18,701 nucleotides of DNA from JBAYVY01 sp041674345. Lineage in GTDB: Bacteria > Planctomycetota > Phycisphaerae > Phycisphaerales > Zrk34. The stretch spans positions 1 to 18,701 of the forward strand of contig JBAYVY010000026.1 of the NCBI GenBank assembly GCA_041674345.1, in the 5' to 3' direction. The position numbers were made by a program, and so were the translations under genes. Each line of letters starts with the position of its first letter. Within the stretch, counting starts at the first letter, position 1. Of this stretch, positions 1 through 8,017 are shown piece by piece. The notes under the pieces are model-generated. The model saw only the letters and a program-made list of their open reading frames with translations. It was not told where the DNA came from and did no database searches.

Positions 1-80
1 AACGTGCGGTCCACGATGGAGCCGTTCGGGTATGTGATCTGTGTCAACAGATTGCGAGCAGAAAAGGGGGATGAGTACAT
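1..80 (-). CDS. Partial edge ORF, RHS/YD-repeat-like fragment
   Basis: An open frame on the minus strand runs from an ATG at 80 off the left edge (about 26 codons). Its end reads NLLTQITYPNGSIVDRT. This resembles the inter-repeat consensus of RHS/YD-repeat proteins (ITYPNG followed by DRT), but the stretch is too short to be sure. The RHS-like part starts almost exactly at the outer edge of the inverted repeat at 60-85, so the element may be inserted at, or form the border of, an RHS gene remnant. It could also be chance coding. Confidence 0.25.
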   Translation of the reverse strand, partial: MYSSPFSARNLLTQITYPNGSIVDRT

Positions 81-213
81 ATGTTGACGGCGAGGGGGCG
101 GGTGTGTAAGGTGGGGGCATGGCCGGAAGCACGAGACAACAACCCGGCGGCGTGGTGTTTCACGTTCTCAATCATGGCAGGATTCCTAAACATATGTACT
201 CATCCCCTTTTCT
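60..213. repeat. 25-bp inverted repeat pair, MITE-like or cruciform
   Basis: The arms at 60-85 and 189-213 are reverse complements except for one extra G in the left arm. Both contain GATGAGTACATATGTT next to an A4G4-5 run. They enclose about 103 bp with no convincing gene. No clear target-site duplication is visible. It could be a miniature inverted-repeat element, or a long hairpin downstream of the alpha-galactosidase gene. Confidence 0.6.
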
Positions 214-237
214 CGGCCCAACCGGTGAAGGGGCGAT

Positions 238-2298
238 TCACGCTTCACTGGTGCCGAAGAAAACGAAGCGGGCGCTGCTTTCGGTGAACGTCGCGCGGAT
301 GTGCGCATGGCCCTTCGCATCGAGCGTCACGGTTACATCGTCGGTGGCGATCCATCGCGGATCGACCGGCTGCGACGTCACATAGTCGTAACCGCCCGCC
401 TCGCAGGCGAAGATCACCACCGCGCCGCGATGCGAGTCGGCATCGATTTTCTCGTGAATCTCCGGGCTTCCGCCTACGCGCCCGGTACACACCGGATCGC
501 TGCGTGTGATATCGGCGGCCACCTGTTTGTAAATGCCCAACCACCGGCCGAACAGCGTGACGCCCTCCGCGCTGACGTTCAGCAGGTCGCCCCAGATGCC
601 GTTCTGGCCGAGGATCAGCGAGCCGATGGAGATCAACTGGAACGGCTGCGGATCGTCGGGGAAATAGTGCGACAGGAACAGCACCGACGCGATCCACTTG
701 TCCAGCGTCAGCGGCGTGCGACAAATCCACCCGCGTGCCGGACCTGGGAAAAAGAACGCATTGTTGTTGCCCGGCGGCGGCTTGGGAATGTTCAGGTTGT
801 GATAGTAAGGCCCGTTGTTAATCAGAAAATATTTTCCGGCCGCCAGAAAGCCCAGCCCCACGAAACGGTGGCCTTCGGTGATATCGAAATCGACGATGGC
901 CTGCGGACATTCCGCGCACAGCCGATCCACGACGCGGATCATGGCGCGGCCCTGTTCAAAGGCGTAACAGTCCAATCGCTCGGCGGCGCTGTTGTCCGGC
1001 GAACCGTGCTGATGCTCGCCGCTGTCGCAGCCATATTGCTGGATGGCGTCCCACTTGAAGTACGTCACGCCGACCTCGCGGACCAGCCGGATCAGTTCGT
1101 CGGCGAACGCCTCCCAGTAGCGGCTGGCCAGACACATGCGGTAGGACTTTTCCGTCTCCCAGATTCCGATCTGCTCCGGCTCCCGGCCCTCCATGCGAAC
1201 CGGACATTCGGGATGACGGGCCAGGATGTCGCTGCTCAGCGCCGCGGCGTTGTCGAACCACAATCCCAGCTTCATGCCGTAACCGTCGAGCTTGGCTTTG
1301 ATGCGTTTGAGGCCGTCGGGGAAGCGTTGGCGGCTGACGCGCCAGTCGCCGGTCTTTTCGTACCAGCCGGTGTCCATCACGAACACGTCGATGCCCATGC
1401 GGTGCGCCACGTCGATCTCGTCGAGCATTCGCTGCTCGTTCATCGAATCCAGGAACCGGCGATTGTTCCACCACTTGTTGCGCTCCTGGAAATTCCACGT
1501 GTTGTAGAAAATGTAGGGCTTGCGGCTGGTCAGGTTCGGCGACATCTCGTCGAGCACGAACCGCCGATACACCGACGCCATGCGGTCGGAATCTCCCGCC
1601 GCCGCGCCGAGCTGGAACCAGATCGTATCGAACGGCGCGTCATCGCTGAACGACCGGCCGTGATGGTAATTGCCCTTGACCGCGGCCAGCGTGACCGAAC
1701 GATCAGCGTGCAGGTGGAATTTCAGGAACGCATCGGGAACCTGCGATCCGTGCTCGTAGGCGATCAGCACGGTCTGTTCGCGATCGCCGGTCGTGAGCAT
1801 CGGCCCCATCAACGCTATTTCGTTGCGGAAATCGGCCTCTTTCACCGGCCGCTCCGACAGACAGAAGCTATGCACACTTTCGTTGAATTCGCTGAAGCGT
1901 ACTTCCATCGCATCGGGCATCGCGGAGCAATCCACGCCGAGGTAACACAGCGCGTCGCGTCCGTCTGGCTTGGTCAATTGGCGGCCCCGTTTGCTTCGCA
2001 GTTCGTATTTGAAGCGGACGATCGACGCATCCGGCGCGGCGCGGAAGACGATGCGCAGCGACAGGTCCGCGTCGGCAGTGAACGTTCCTTCGTAAGCGAA
2101 TTCATGCACCCGGCCGAATTGACGCGCCGCATCGGCGACCGGATGGACGTCGGTCAGCGCGGCGGGAACGGATCGGCCGTCGATGTGAAAGACCGGGGGC
2201 GTCAGCTTGACCGGGTTCGCCAAACCGGGAGCGGTGAATTGCCACAGCGTATCGGGCGCGGCGGCCACAACGATGTTGGAGAAAAGATCGGTTATCAT
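238..2298 (-). CDS. Alpha-galactosidase-like glycoside hydrolase (GH36 / clan GH-D)
   Basis: This 686-residue protein would release terminal alpha-galactose from oligo- or polysaccharides. An N-terminal beta-sandwich-like half (about residues 1-265) is followed by a TIM-barrel half with YNTWN, FVMDTGWY, GLWFDN and FKWDAIQQYG. The Asp of KWD (about D417) is in the position of the GH36 nucleophile. The VDFDITEGHR segment probably lies near the acid/base, but I cannot assign that residue. No signal peptide is visible, so it is probably cytoplasmic. I chose the ATG at 2298 because MITDLFSNIV begins a protein-like N-terminus. The open frame continues upstream to 2493, but that part is low-quality sequence antisense to the transposase remnant. 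No Shine-Dalgarno is seen before 2298. Substrate specificity within clan GH-D is uncertain. Confidence 0.75.
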   Translation of the reverse strand: MITDLFSNIVVAAAPDTLWQFTAPGLANPVKLTPPVFHIDGRSVPAALTDVHPVADAARQFGRVHEFAYEGTFTADADLSLRIVFRAAPDASIVRFKYELRSKRGRQLTKPDGRDALCYLGVDCSAMPDAMEVRFSEFNESVHSFCLSERPVKEADFRNEIALMGPMLTTGDREQTVLIAYEHGSQVPDAFLKFHLHADRSVTLAAVKGNYHHGRSFSDDAPFDTIWFQLGAAAGDSDRMASVYRRFVLDEMSPNLTSRKPYIFYNTWNFQERNKWWNNRRFLDSMNEQRMLDEIDVAHRMGIDVFVMDTGWYEKTGDWRVSRQRFPDGLKRIKAKLDGYGMKLGLWFDNAAALSSDILARHPECPVRMEGREPEQIGIWETEKSYRMCLASRYWEAFADELIRLVREVGVTYFKWDAIQQYGCDSGEHQHGSPDNSAAERLDCYAFEQGRAMIRVVDRLCAECPQAIVDFDITEGHRFVGLGFLAAGKYFLINNGPYYHNLNIPKPPPGNNNAFFFPGPARGWICRTPLTLDKWIASVLFLSHYFPDDPQPFQLISIGSLILGQNGIWGDLLNVSAEGVTLFGRWLGIYKQVAADITRSDPVCTGRVGGSPEIHEKIDADSHRGAVVIFACEAGGYDYVTSQPVDPRWIATDDVTVTLDAKGHAHIRATFTESSARFVFFGTSEA

Positions 2299-2306
2299 AG
2301 GAGGAA

Positions 2307-2319
2307 AACGGTAACCGTT
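2307..2319. promoter_or_regulatory. Perfect 13-bp palindrome before the alpha-galactosidase gene
   Basis: AACGGTAACCGTT is a perfect odd-length palindrome that begins 8 bp upstream of the alpha-galactosidase start codon. It is a plausible operator for a dimeric regulator, but no second copy was noticed in the window and the regulator is unknown. Confidence 0.3.
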
Positions 2320-2363
2320 CACGGATTTCAATGCAACAGGGCGGGCTTGCGATATAGCTGGGG

Positions 2364-2534
2364 ATGACGGATGACCAGATCGAATCGTTGAGCGAGCCAC
2401 AGTTGATCGCGTTGGTGCGTGAACCGCTCGCGCGTCTGGGGCGACTGGAGGTTCGGGTTGCCGGGCTTGAAGCGGAGAATGCGCGGTTACCATTCATGAT
2501 TGCCGAGGGCATCGTGGGCATTTGCTCGACATGA
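2364..2534 (+). pseudogene. Probable IS66-type transposase N-terminal remnant
   Basis: A 56-codon ORF reads MTDDQIESLSEPQLIALVRE at its start and continues with a leucine/glutamate-rich coiled-coil-like stretch containing RVAGLEAENARL. This is the layout of the N-terminal leader of many IS66-family transposases (helix, then the ENARL coiled coil). After ARL the sequence becomes unlike a transposase and stops. No inverted repeats or remaining domains are nearby, so I read it as a decayed fragment in the divergent region between the alpha-galactosidase gene and the following plus-strand gene. Confidence 0.45.
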
Positions 2535-2558
2535 TGCGGGGGTCTATCATCGGCGTTC

Positions 2559-3770
2559 ATGGCTTGGGAGTCCCGCATCGCCGATGAGTCGGCCAGGCGA
2601 CTGGCGCTGGCGGTCGTCATGCTGACGCTGCTGGGCGGTTCGGTTGCGCTGGCGATGTGGATGACGGTTTCGCGCCGGCCGGAGTACGATCCGGGCCGGC
2701 CCACGCACCCATTGGGGCGGTTTGAATTCGCCTTGCCTGGCAACTGGCGGGTGTCCGAATCGCCGTCCGGTCGCTGGGGGCGAGGCGGCGAACAGGGCCG
2801 GGCGATTTCGTTCCAGGCCGATCCGCCGGACACGTCACAGTTGAATATCGTGGAGTTGTCCGACCATCACTGGCGTGTGCCGCTGTCGGCGATCATCGAC
2901 GTGCGCAACCAGCAAATGCCGGGCATGGCATCGGTGGATGAGCAGACGCTGGGCTACGGCCCGTTGAGCGTGCTGAGACAGGGCCTGCTCCAGCAGGGCC
3001 GGATGCCCGATGGTCGGATCGTGACGCGGAAGCATGTGCTGGCGGCGGCGACGGTGGACGGGCAATCGTATCTGGTGTTCGACCTGACAGGATGGGGCGA
3101 ATTGCGATCCACCGATATTTATCTGATTCAGCAGATCGCGCTGTCGGTCACCGACACACGATACACGAGGGTCGAGGGGCGGTCGGTGACAATGGCCAAC
3201 GCGCGGATCGTGCTGCCGGAACACCTGCTGGCGTTGCGACCGAACGACGCGACGGGTGCTGAACCCGCGGAAGATTCCGGTTCCGGAGGCGGGGGCGATT
3301 CCGGGGGCGGGGGTGTGTCGGTGTTGATCGCGCCGGAATCGAGCACGCAATTTTATCGCATGCACTTGTCGGTGGTGGAAACGCAACTGCTGCGAAAGCA
3401 GTGGGAGGAACAGGGCATCGCCGAGGCGAAGACCGCCCCGACGGCCAAGCTGATCGAAGCGCAGTTGAAAGCGCGTTATCTGACGGCGAACAACCGTCGG
3501 CCCCCGATCAGCGCGATCCGCACGCTGAACCTGGGCACACGGAAGGTTCAGGTGATCGTGCTGGATGACGCCCGCCGGCACGGTTGGCAGCGCGAATGGT
3601 GGGCGACGGAACTGGACGAGCAGCACGTGCTGATGCTGGAACTGCTGGCCGACGTGCGGGCGATCGGCGTCGCCAATCAATCGGCGGTCATGCTGGTGCG
3701 CGACATTGAAACCGATGCGCCGGGCAACCAACCGCCTGCGTCGAACCCGCCGGAGAACCCCGCGCCATGA
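2559..3770 (+). CDS. Membrane-anchored protein of unknown function
   Basis: The family is not recognised. The protein has 403 residues. A hydrophobic segment at about residues 14-35 (LALAVVMLTLLGGSVALAMW) suggests a single N-terminal membrane anchor with the rest outside the cytoplasm. The region from LGRFEFALPGNW looks like the start of a beta-rich extracytoplasmic domain. Around residues 238-252 the sequence turns into DSGSGGGGDSGGGG, a flexible linker encoded by two copies of the G-rich dispersed repeat (3281-3314). The C-terminus is proline- and asparagine-rich. The gene overlaps the next one by 4 bp (ATGA), so the two are probably translationally coupled. No good ribosome binding site precedes the chosen ATG, and an internal start cannot be excluded. 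Confidence 0.7.
   Translation: MAWESRIADESARRLALAVVMLTLLGGSVALAMWMTVSRRPEYDPGRPTHPLGRFEFALPGNWRVSESPSGRWGRGGEQGRAISFQADPPDTSQLNIVELSDHHWRVPLSAIIDVRNQQMPGMASVDEQTLGYGPLSVLRQGLLQQGRMPDGRIVTRKHVLAAATVDGQSYLVFDLTGWGELRSTDIYLIQQIALSVTDTRYTRVEGRSVTMANARIVLPEHLLALRPNDATGAEPAEDSGSGGGGDSGGGGVSVLIAPESSTQFYRMHLSVVETQLLRKQWEEQGIAEAKTAPTAKLIEAQLKARYLTANNRRPPISAIRTLNLGTRKVQVIVLDDARRHGWQREWWATELDEQHVLMLELLADVRAIGVANQSAVMLVRDIETDAPGNQPPASNPPENPAP
3281..3314 (+). repeat. G-rich dispersed repeat, two tandem 18-bp copies
   Basis: TTCCGGAGGCGGGGGC and TTCCGGGGGCGGGGGT are spaced by GA. They are read in the frame tcc-ggg-ggc-ggg, giving SGGGG twice. They form the glycine linker of the membrane-anchored hypothetical protein. 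Confidence 0.8.
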
Positions 3771-5053
3771 GACGATGCCTGTCGATGATGATGTTGGCGA
3801 TTTGCGTGATGCCCGCCGTTGCCGCCGCACAGTCGCAAGAGAACGCGGACAATCTGCTGAGCGACACGCGATGGCAGGATCAGGCGTTCGGGGTGTCGCT
3901 GCTTCCGCCGCTGGATTGCAGGATGATCGAGCAGACCGGCGACGATTATCTGCTTCGCATGGTCAACGCCCAGATGCCGTATCAGATCACCGTGGCGGTT
4001 CGGCGAAGCCGCTCGGCGCAAAAGCTGGACAACATCGCGGAGATGTCCAAGGCGCAGATACTCAACGCGCAGGGCCGGGCGATCCTGTTGGAGCACGTGC
4101 CGCTGAAAGTGGCGAATCTGCGGGCGATGCGGCTGTATTACCAGGTCGAGCCGGTGGGGAACAAACCCGCGCTGATCGGACAAACCATCGTGGAAATCAA
4201 TCCCTTCACATTCGCCGTGGTGCAGGTCGAAGGAGCCGCGCAACAGATACAACCGCTGCGCGCGATTTACGAAGCGGTGGTCCGTTCCGTGGAAATCGCC
4301 GATCAGGAGGCGATCGCCAAACAGCGGGAACAGGCCGTCACCCGTTCGTCGCAGTGGCGAAATCAACTCACCGAACAGATGATCGCCGCTGTGCTGAATG
4401 TCGATCGGTATTTCCGCATCACCGAAAACGACAAGGACATCGGCTGGATGCACATCGTCAGCGCTCCGGGCGAATTCAATCATCTCAAGGGCTTCCGCGT
4501 CACCGTGGAAACCTCGCTCCGTCTGACCGACGCCCGGCTCGATTCCAAGGCCGAATACTTCACACCCTACGCCGGTCCCGTCGGCGAAGCATGGAAAGTC
4601 AGCACCACCCTCCGTCCGACCCATCCCACGCAACCCGTCCGCACCATCTGGGAAATCGGCACCGGCGCCACCGACGCACTGGAAATCCGCATCGACGGCA
4701 CCGGCGGCGTCGAATCCAAAAACATCAGTTTCCCCCGCCCACCCAACGGCTATCTCACCCAAACCGAACTCTGGCTCCTGCCTCAACTGCTGCCCCACCA
4801 GGCCGCCGCGGAGTTCGGCTTCTATTGCTACAACTCCAACACCCAACAACTGGCCTACCGTTACGACCGCGTCACCCCCGCGCTCGCCGGTTTCCAGCTC
4901 GCCAGCCGCATCGCTCCCAACGCGCCGGAACTCAAAGCCCTCTGCGACAACCGGGGCCTGATCGTCGAAAAAAATCTCGGCAACAACCGCAAACTCATCG
5001 CCACCAATCTCCAGTCCCTCGAAAAACTCTGGAAACTCCGCGATTCACGGTAA
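3767..5053 (+). CDS. Exported protein of unknown function
   Basis: The family is not recognised. The protein has 428 residues. MRRCLSMMMLAICVMPAVAAAQSQ is a clear Sec signal peptide (positive N-region, hydrophobic core, AAAQ-like cleavage region). The mature part has alternating hydrophobic/polar beta-like segments (for example around YQITVAVRRS and FRVTVETSLRLTD) and no catalytic motif that I recognise. It overlaps the preceding gene by 4 bp, so the pair probably forms an operon and acts together in the cell envelope. Base use changes inside this gene: the 3' half, from about 4480, is much richer in C than G on the coding strand, a trend that continues through the following genes. Confidence 0.75.
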   Translation: MRRCLSMMMLAICVMPAVAAAQSQENADNLLSDTRWQDQAFGVSLLPPLDCRMIEQTGDDYLLRMVNAQMPYQITVAVRRSRSAQKLDNIAEMSKAQILNAQGRAILLEHVPLKVANLRAMRLYYQVEPVGNKPALIGQTIVEINPFTFAVVQVEGAAQQIQPLRAIYEAVVRSVEIADQEAIAKQREQAVTRSSQWRNQLTEQMIAAVLNVDRYFRITENDKDIGWMHIVSAPGEFNHLKGFRVTVETSLRLTDARLDSKAEYFTPYAGPVGEAWKVSTTLRPTHPTQPVRTIWEIGTGATDALEIRIDGTGGVESKNISFPRPPNGYLTQTELWLLPQLLPHQAAAEFGFYCYNSNTQQLAYRYDRVTPALAGFQLASRIAPNAPELKALCDNRGLIVEKNLGNNRKLIATNLQSLEKLWKLRDSR

Positions 5054-5062
5054 TCGCCGAAA

Positions 5063-5155
5063 AGCAAAACAGCATGACAGCAAAACAGCAAAACATAAGT
5101 TCGCCACTTTCGCTTGTTCCGCTGTTCTGCTGTTCCGCTGTTCCGCTGTTTTAAC
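5063..5155. repeat. 8-bp tandem array with imperfect inverted partner array
   Basis: Four octamers (AGCAAAAC, one variant AGCATGAC) run from 5063 to 5094. After a 21-bp spacer, four octamers of GTTCCGCT type (one GTTCTGCT) follow at 5116-5147, then GTTTTAAC. The right array is an imperfect reverse complement of the left. A folded transcript would give a long imperfect hairpin downstream of the exported-protein gene, possibly acting as a terminator or processing site. Confidence 0.7.
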
Positions 5156-5168
5156 CCCCGCCCCCCCC

Positions 5169-5189
5169 GAACCCCGAAACCCGAAACTC
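5169..5189 (+). repeat. 7-bp tandem array before the GH35 gene
   Basis: GAACCCC, GAAACCC and GAAACTC are three heptamers in tandem that end 4 bp before the GH35 start codon. The gene has no Shine-Dalgarno; the array occupies that position. Confidence 0.55.
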
Positions 5190-5193
5190 CATT

Positions 5194-7959
5194 ATGCCTT
5201 CAATCACCTACGACGGACAAAGTTTCATCATCGACGGTCGCCGAATCTGGCTGGTCAGCGGCGCGATCCATTACACCCGCACGCCGCATCAGCTTTGGCG
5301 CGATCGCATCCGCGCCGCCAAACAGGCCGGGCTGAACTGCATCGAAACCTACGTCTTCTGGAACGCCCACGAACCCCAGCCCGGACGCTATCGCTTCGAC
5401 GGTGATCTCGATCTCCGCGCCTTCATCCAAATCATCGCCGATGAAGGCCTGTATTGCATCCTCCGACCCGGCCCCTACGTCTGTGCCGAGTGGGACTTCG
5501 GCGGGCTGCCCGCATGGCTCGGCCGCGAAAAAGATGTCGCCCTTCGCCAGTCCCATCCCACCTTCCTTCAACACGTCGCCCGCTATCTCGACGCGGTGAT
5601 GCAACAGGTCCGCGATCTTCAAATCACCCAGCCCGAAGGCGGCCCCATCCTCCTGATCCAAAACGAAAACGAATGGTTCTGCCACAACGATGACGAGGGG
5701 GCCGCCTACCTCGAAGAACTCTCCCGCTACCTCCGCGAAGGCGGCTGCGCCGTTCCCATCATCAACTGCAACAACCTCTGGCAACACGTCCCCGGCACCA
5801 TCGACTGCTGGAACGGCTGGGCCAATATGCTCCGCGATCTCCGCCAGCTTCACCTCGCACAACCCGACGCGCCCCGCCTGGTCACCGAACTGTGGCCCGG
5901 CTGGTTCGACGCCTGGGGCCGCGAACATCAACGCGCCAAATCCCCACAGCACGTCCTCCAACGACTCGCCGAGGTCGCATCCACCGGCTCACAATTCAAC
6001 CTCTACATGTTCCACGGCGGAACCAACTTCGGCTTCACCGCCGGTCGCACCGTCGGCGCGCCCGATCAATACATGACCACCAGCTACGACTACGACGCTC
6101 CCCTCACCGAAGCCGGCGGTCGCGGCAAAAAATATCTCGCCGTCAAACGCATCTGCACCTTCCTCTCCCAGTTCGCCTGTGTCATGGCGCATCTGCGACC
6201 CGACGTGCATCCCGCTTCGCTCATCCCCTCGCACAGCAAACCAGCCGTCATCCACCAGTCCGGCTCACAGGGCGATGTCGTCTTCATCATCCGCGAAGAA
6301 CCCGCCAAGCCCGATTCCGTCAACCTCCTCACACCCGCCGGTCAAATCTTCACCGTCCACCTCGGCCACGACACCGCCGCATGGGTCGCACTCAACGTCA
6401 ACCTCAACGGCAAAGCCACACTCGACTTCTCCAACCTCCGCCCTTACGCGCTGCTCGACAATCAACTGCTCGTCCTCTTCGGACCCGCCGGCTCCGAAGC
6501 CCTCGTCTCCATCAACGGCGCCATCCTCCAGCAAACCGTGCCCGCCGGCTCCACCCCCCTGCTCTGCGAACACGAACACGTCCACCTCGCCATTCTCAAC
6601 GACACGCAACTCGACTCCGCCTACATCACCGCCGACAACACCCTCATCGTCGGCTGCGCCGGTCTCGACGCCCACGATCAACCCATCCGCGGTCCGCACG
6701 CTTCCTGCTCACGCATCCAATCCGACGGCTCGGCCAAACAACACCGCTTCCAACCCGCCCCCAAAAAATCCGCCGCCGCGCCCAAACTCGCCGCCTGGCA
6801 ACACGCCGATCTCCAACCCTTCATCGACGGCTCCGCCCCGCGCTTCGCCTCCATCGACGGCCCACTCTCCCTCGAAAAATGCGGCGCCGATCTCGGCTAC
6901 GGTTGGTATCGCCTCTCTGTAAAATCCCCCGCCGCCCGCAAAGTCAACCTCCTGCTTCCGGGGGCCAACGACCGCCTCCATCTCTATCGTCACGGCAAAC
7001 TCATCGACATCCTCGGCTTCGGACCCGCCGCCACCGATCAACCCCTCCCCCTCAATCTCCCCAAAGGCGACACCGATCTGGTCTTCCTCGCCGACAACCG
7101 CGGCCGACTCAACTACGGCACCAACCTCGGCGAATCCAAAGGCATCTTCGCACCCCCCTTCCACGTCACCCCCCTCCCACTCCCCAAACCCCTCATCACC
7201 CACGAACCCCGCATCGACCCCTTCGCCCTGCCTTTTCCGATTCCGGGGGCGGGGGCGATTCCGGGGGCGGGGGCCAATCGCAATTACATCCCCCACTGCC
7301 GCAAAGGCGACCGCGCCCATCGCTCCCGCATCACCTTCAACCTCAAACTCACCGGCAAACAATCCCTCGTCCTCTTCCTCCGTCACGACCGCCCCCGCTC
7401 CGTCATCCTCATCAACAACCACCCCCTCGCCATCGACGGCGGACAACTGCTCACCGAACGCTTCATCATCCCCGCCAACCTCCTCAAAAAAGACGCCAAC
7501 TCCCTCACCCTCGCCGTCCTCGACTCCTCCCCCGCCCATTACGACATCTCCCAATGCCTCACCCTTTTCCAAGCCGATGAACTTCCCGTTAGTGCATGGT
7601 TTTACGCACGCTGGCAAATGCCCGAAAGTGCCCAGTTCAAAAAAACTTCCAAACAACTCCACCCAGCGCCCTGCTGGTATCGCACCACCTTCTCCGTCAA
7701 ATCCACCGACACACCCCTCTGGTTCGAGCCGCGCGGCCTGACCAAGGGCCAACTCTACCTCAACGGCCATAACATCGGCCGATACTTCGTCGCCACCCCC
7801 GCCGGCAAGCGCGTCCCCCCCCAATCCCTCTACTACCTCCCCGAACCCTGGCTCAACACCCACGCCGAAAACGAACTCATCCTCTTCGACGAACACGGCA
7901 AATCCCCCGCCTCCTCCAAACTCATCCACGACGTGTTCGCCCCCTTCGACGACTGGTAA
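5194..7959 (+). CDS. Beta-galactosidase-like glycoside hydrolase, family GH35
   Basis: This 921-residue protein would hydrolyse terminal beta-galactosides. The N-terminal TIM barrel (about residues 1-330) has GH35 hallmarks: SGAIHYTRTP, RPGPYVCAEWDFGGLPAWL, IQNENEW (acid/base about E160), TELWPGWFDAWG (nucleophile about E232) and MFHGGTNFGFTAG. The later part has beta-sandwich/jelly-roll-like regions, including the C-terminal TKGQLYLNGHNIGRYF typical of GH35. No signal peptide is visible, so it is probably cytoplasmic or exported by another route. At about residues 682-694 a PGAGAIPGAGA linker is encoded by two perfect copies of the G-rich repeat. The ATG fits the family's N-terminus. Codons are strikingly C-rich compared with the genes before 4400. 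Confidence 0.92.
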   Translation: MPSITYDGQSFIIDGRRIWLVSGAIHYTRTPHQLWRDRIRAAKQAGLNCIETYVFWNAHEPQPGRYRFDGDLDLRAFIQIIADEGLYCILRPGPYVCAEWDFGGLPAWLGREKDVALRQSHPTFLQHVARYLDAVMQQVRDLQITQPEGGPILLIQNENEWFCHNDDEGAAYLEELSRYLREGGCAVPIINCNNLWQHVPGTIDCWNGWANMLRDLRQLHLAQPDAPRLVTELWPGWFDAWGREHQRAKSPQHVLQRLAEVASTGSQFNLYMFHGGTNFGFTAGRTVGAPDQYMTTSYDYDAPLTEAGGRGKKYLAVKRICTFLSQFACVMAHLRPDVHPASLIPSHSKPAVIHQSGSQGDVVFIIREEPAKPDSVNLLTPAGQIFTVHLGHDTAAWVALNVNLNGKATLDFSNLRPYALLDNQLLVLFGPAGSEALVSINGAILQQTVPAGSTPLLCEHEHVHLAILNDTQLDSAYITADNTLIVGCAGLDAHDQPIRGPHASCSRIQSDGSAKQHRFQPAPKKSAAAPKLAAWQHADLQPFIDGSAPRFASIDGPLSLEKCGADLGYGWYRLSVKSPAARKVNLLLPGANDRLHLYRHGKLIDILGFGPAATDQPLPLNLPKGDTDLVFLADNRGRLNYGTNLGESKGIFAPPFHVTPLPLPKPLITHEPRIDPFALPFPIPGAGAIPGAGANRNYIPHCRKGDRAHRSRITFNLKLTGKQSLVLFLRHDRPRSVILINNHPLAIDGGQLLTERFIIPANLLKKDANSLTLAVLDSSPAHYDISQCLTLFQADELPVSAWFYARWQMPESAQFKKTSKQLHPAPCWYRTTFSVKSTDTPLWFEPRGLTKGQLYLNGHNIGRYFVATPAGKRVPPQSLYYLPEPWLNTHAENELILFDEHGKSPASSKLIHDVFAPFDDW
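7239..7274 (+). repeat. G-rich dispersed repeat, two perfect 18-bp copies
   Basis: GATTCCGGGGGCGGGGGC occurs twice in tandem. It is read here as att-ccg-ggg-gcg-ggg-gcg (IPGAGA), a different frame from the copy at 3281. The four G5 runs with short loops match the G-quadruplex sequence pattern. Confidence 0.85.
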
Positions 7960-7992
7960 TCGCACCCCATAACCCCCAAAACACCACGCCAC

Positions 7993-8017
7993 GCTTGCCT
8001 CTACGCCTTCATCTTCC
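7993..8017. repeat. 25-bp direct repeat, copy at the 3' end of aguA
   Basis: It matches 10126-10150 at 23 of 25 positions. The core of the other copy is GCTTGCCTCAACGCCTTC. A third, 18-bp match lies inside aguA at 8328-8345. The two long copies bracket the aguB-aguA pair in direct orientation. Confidence 0.65.

Larger units (their letters stand above)
2299..2558. other. Divergent intergenic region
   Basis: This 260-bp spacer separates the minus-strand alpha-galactosidase gene from the plus-strand hypothetical pair. It holds the 13-bp palindrome and the IS66-like remnant. I see no strong sigma-70-type promoter in either direction. Confidence 0.5.

Noticed and set aside
2299..2304. AGGAGG on the plus strand
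   Set aside because: It looks like a perfect ribosome binding site, but no start codon follows at a usable distance; on the minus strand it is a pyrimidine stretch and cannot serve the alpha-galactosidase gene.
301..2367. Plus-strand open frame of 688 codons
   Set aside because: It is antisense to the alpha-galactosidase gene, is rich in Arg/His/Val typical of a shadow frame, and has no recognisable motif.
2299..2493. N-terminal extension of the alpha-galactosidase open frame
   Set aside because: The extra 65 residues are Pro/Ser/Arg-rich and lie antisense to the transposase remnant; ATG 2298 gives a family-like start.
5892..7580. Plus-strand open frame of 562 codons
   Set aside because: An Arg/Pro-rich out-of-frame shadow of the GH35 gene.
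6709..7992. Minus-strand open frame of 427 codons
   Set aside because: A Gly/Val/Glu-rich antisense shadow of the GH35 gene caused by its C-rich codons.
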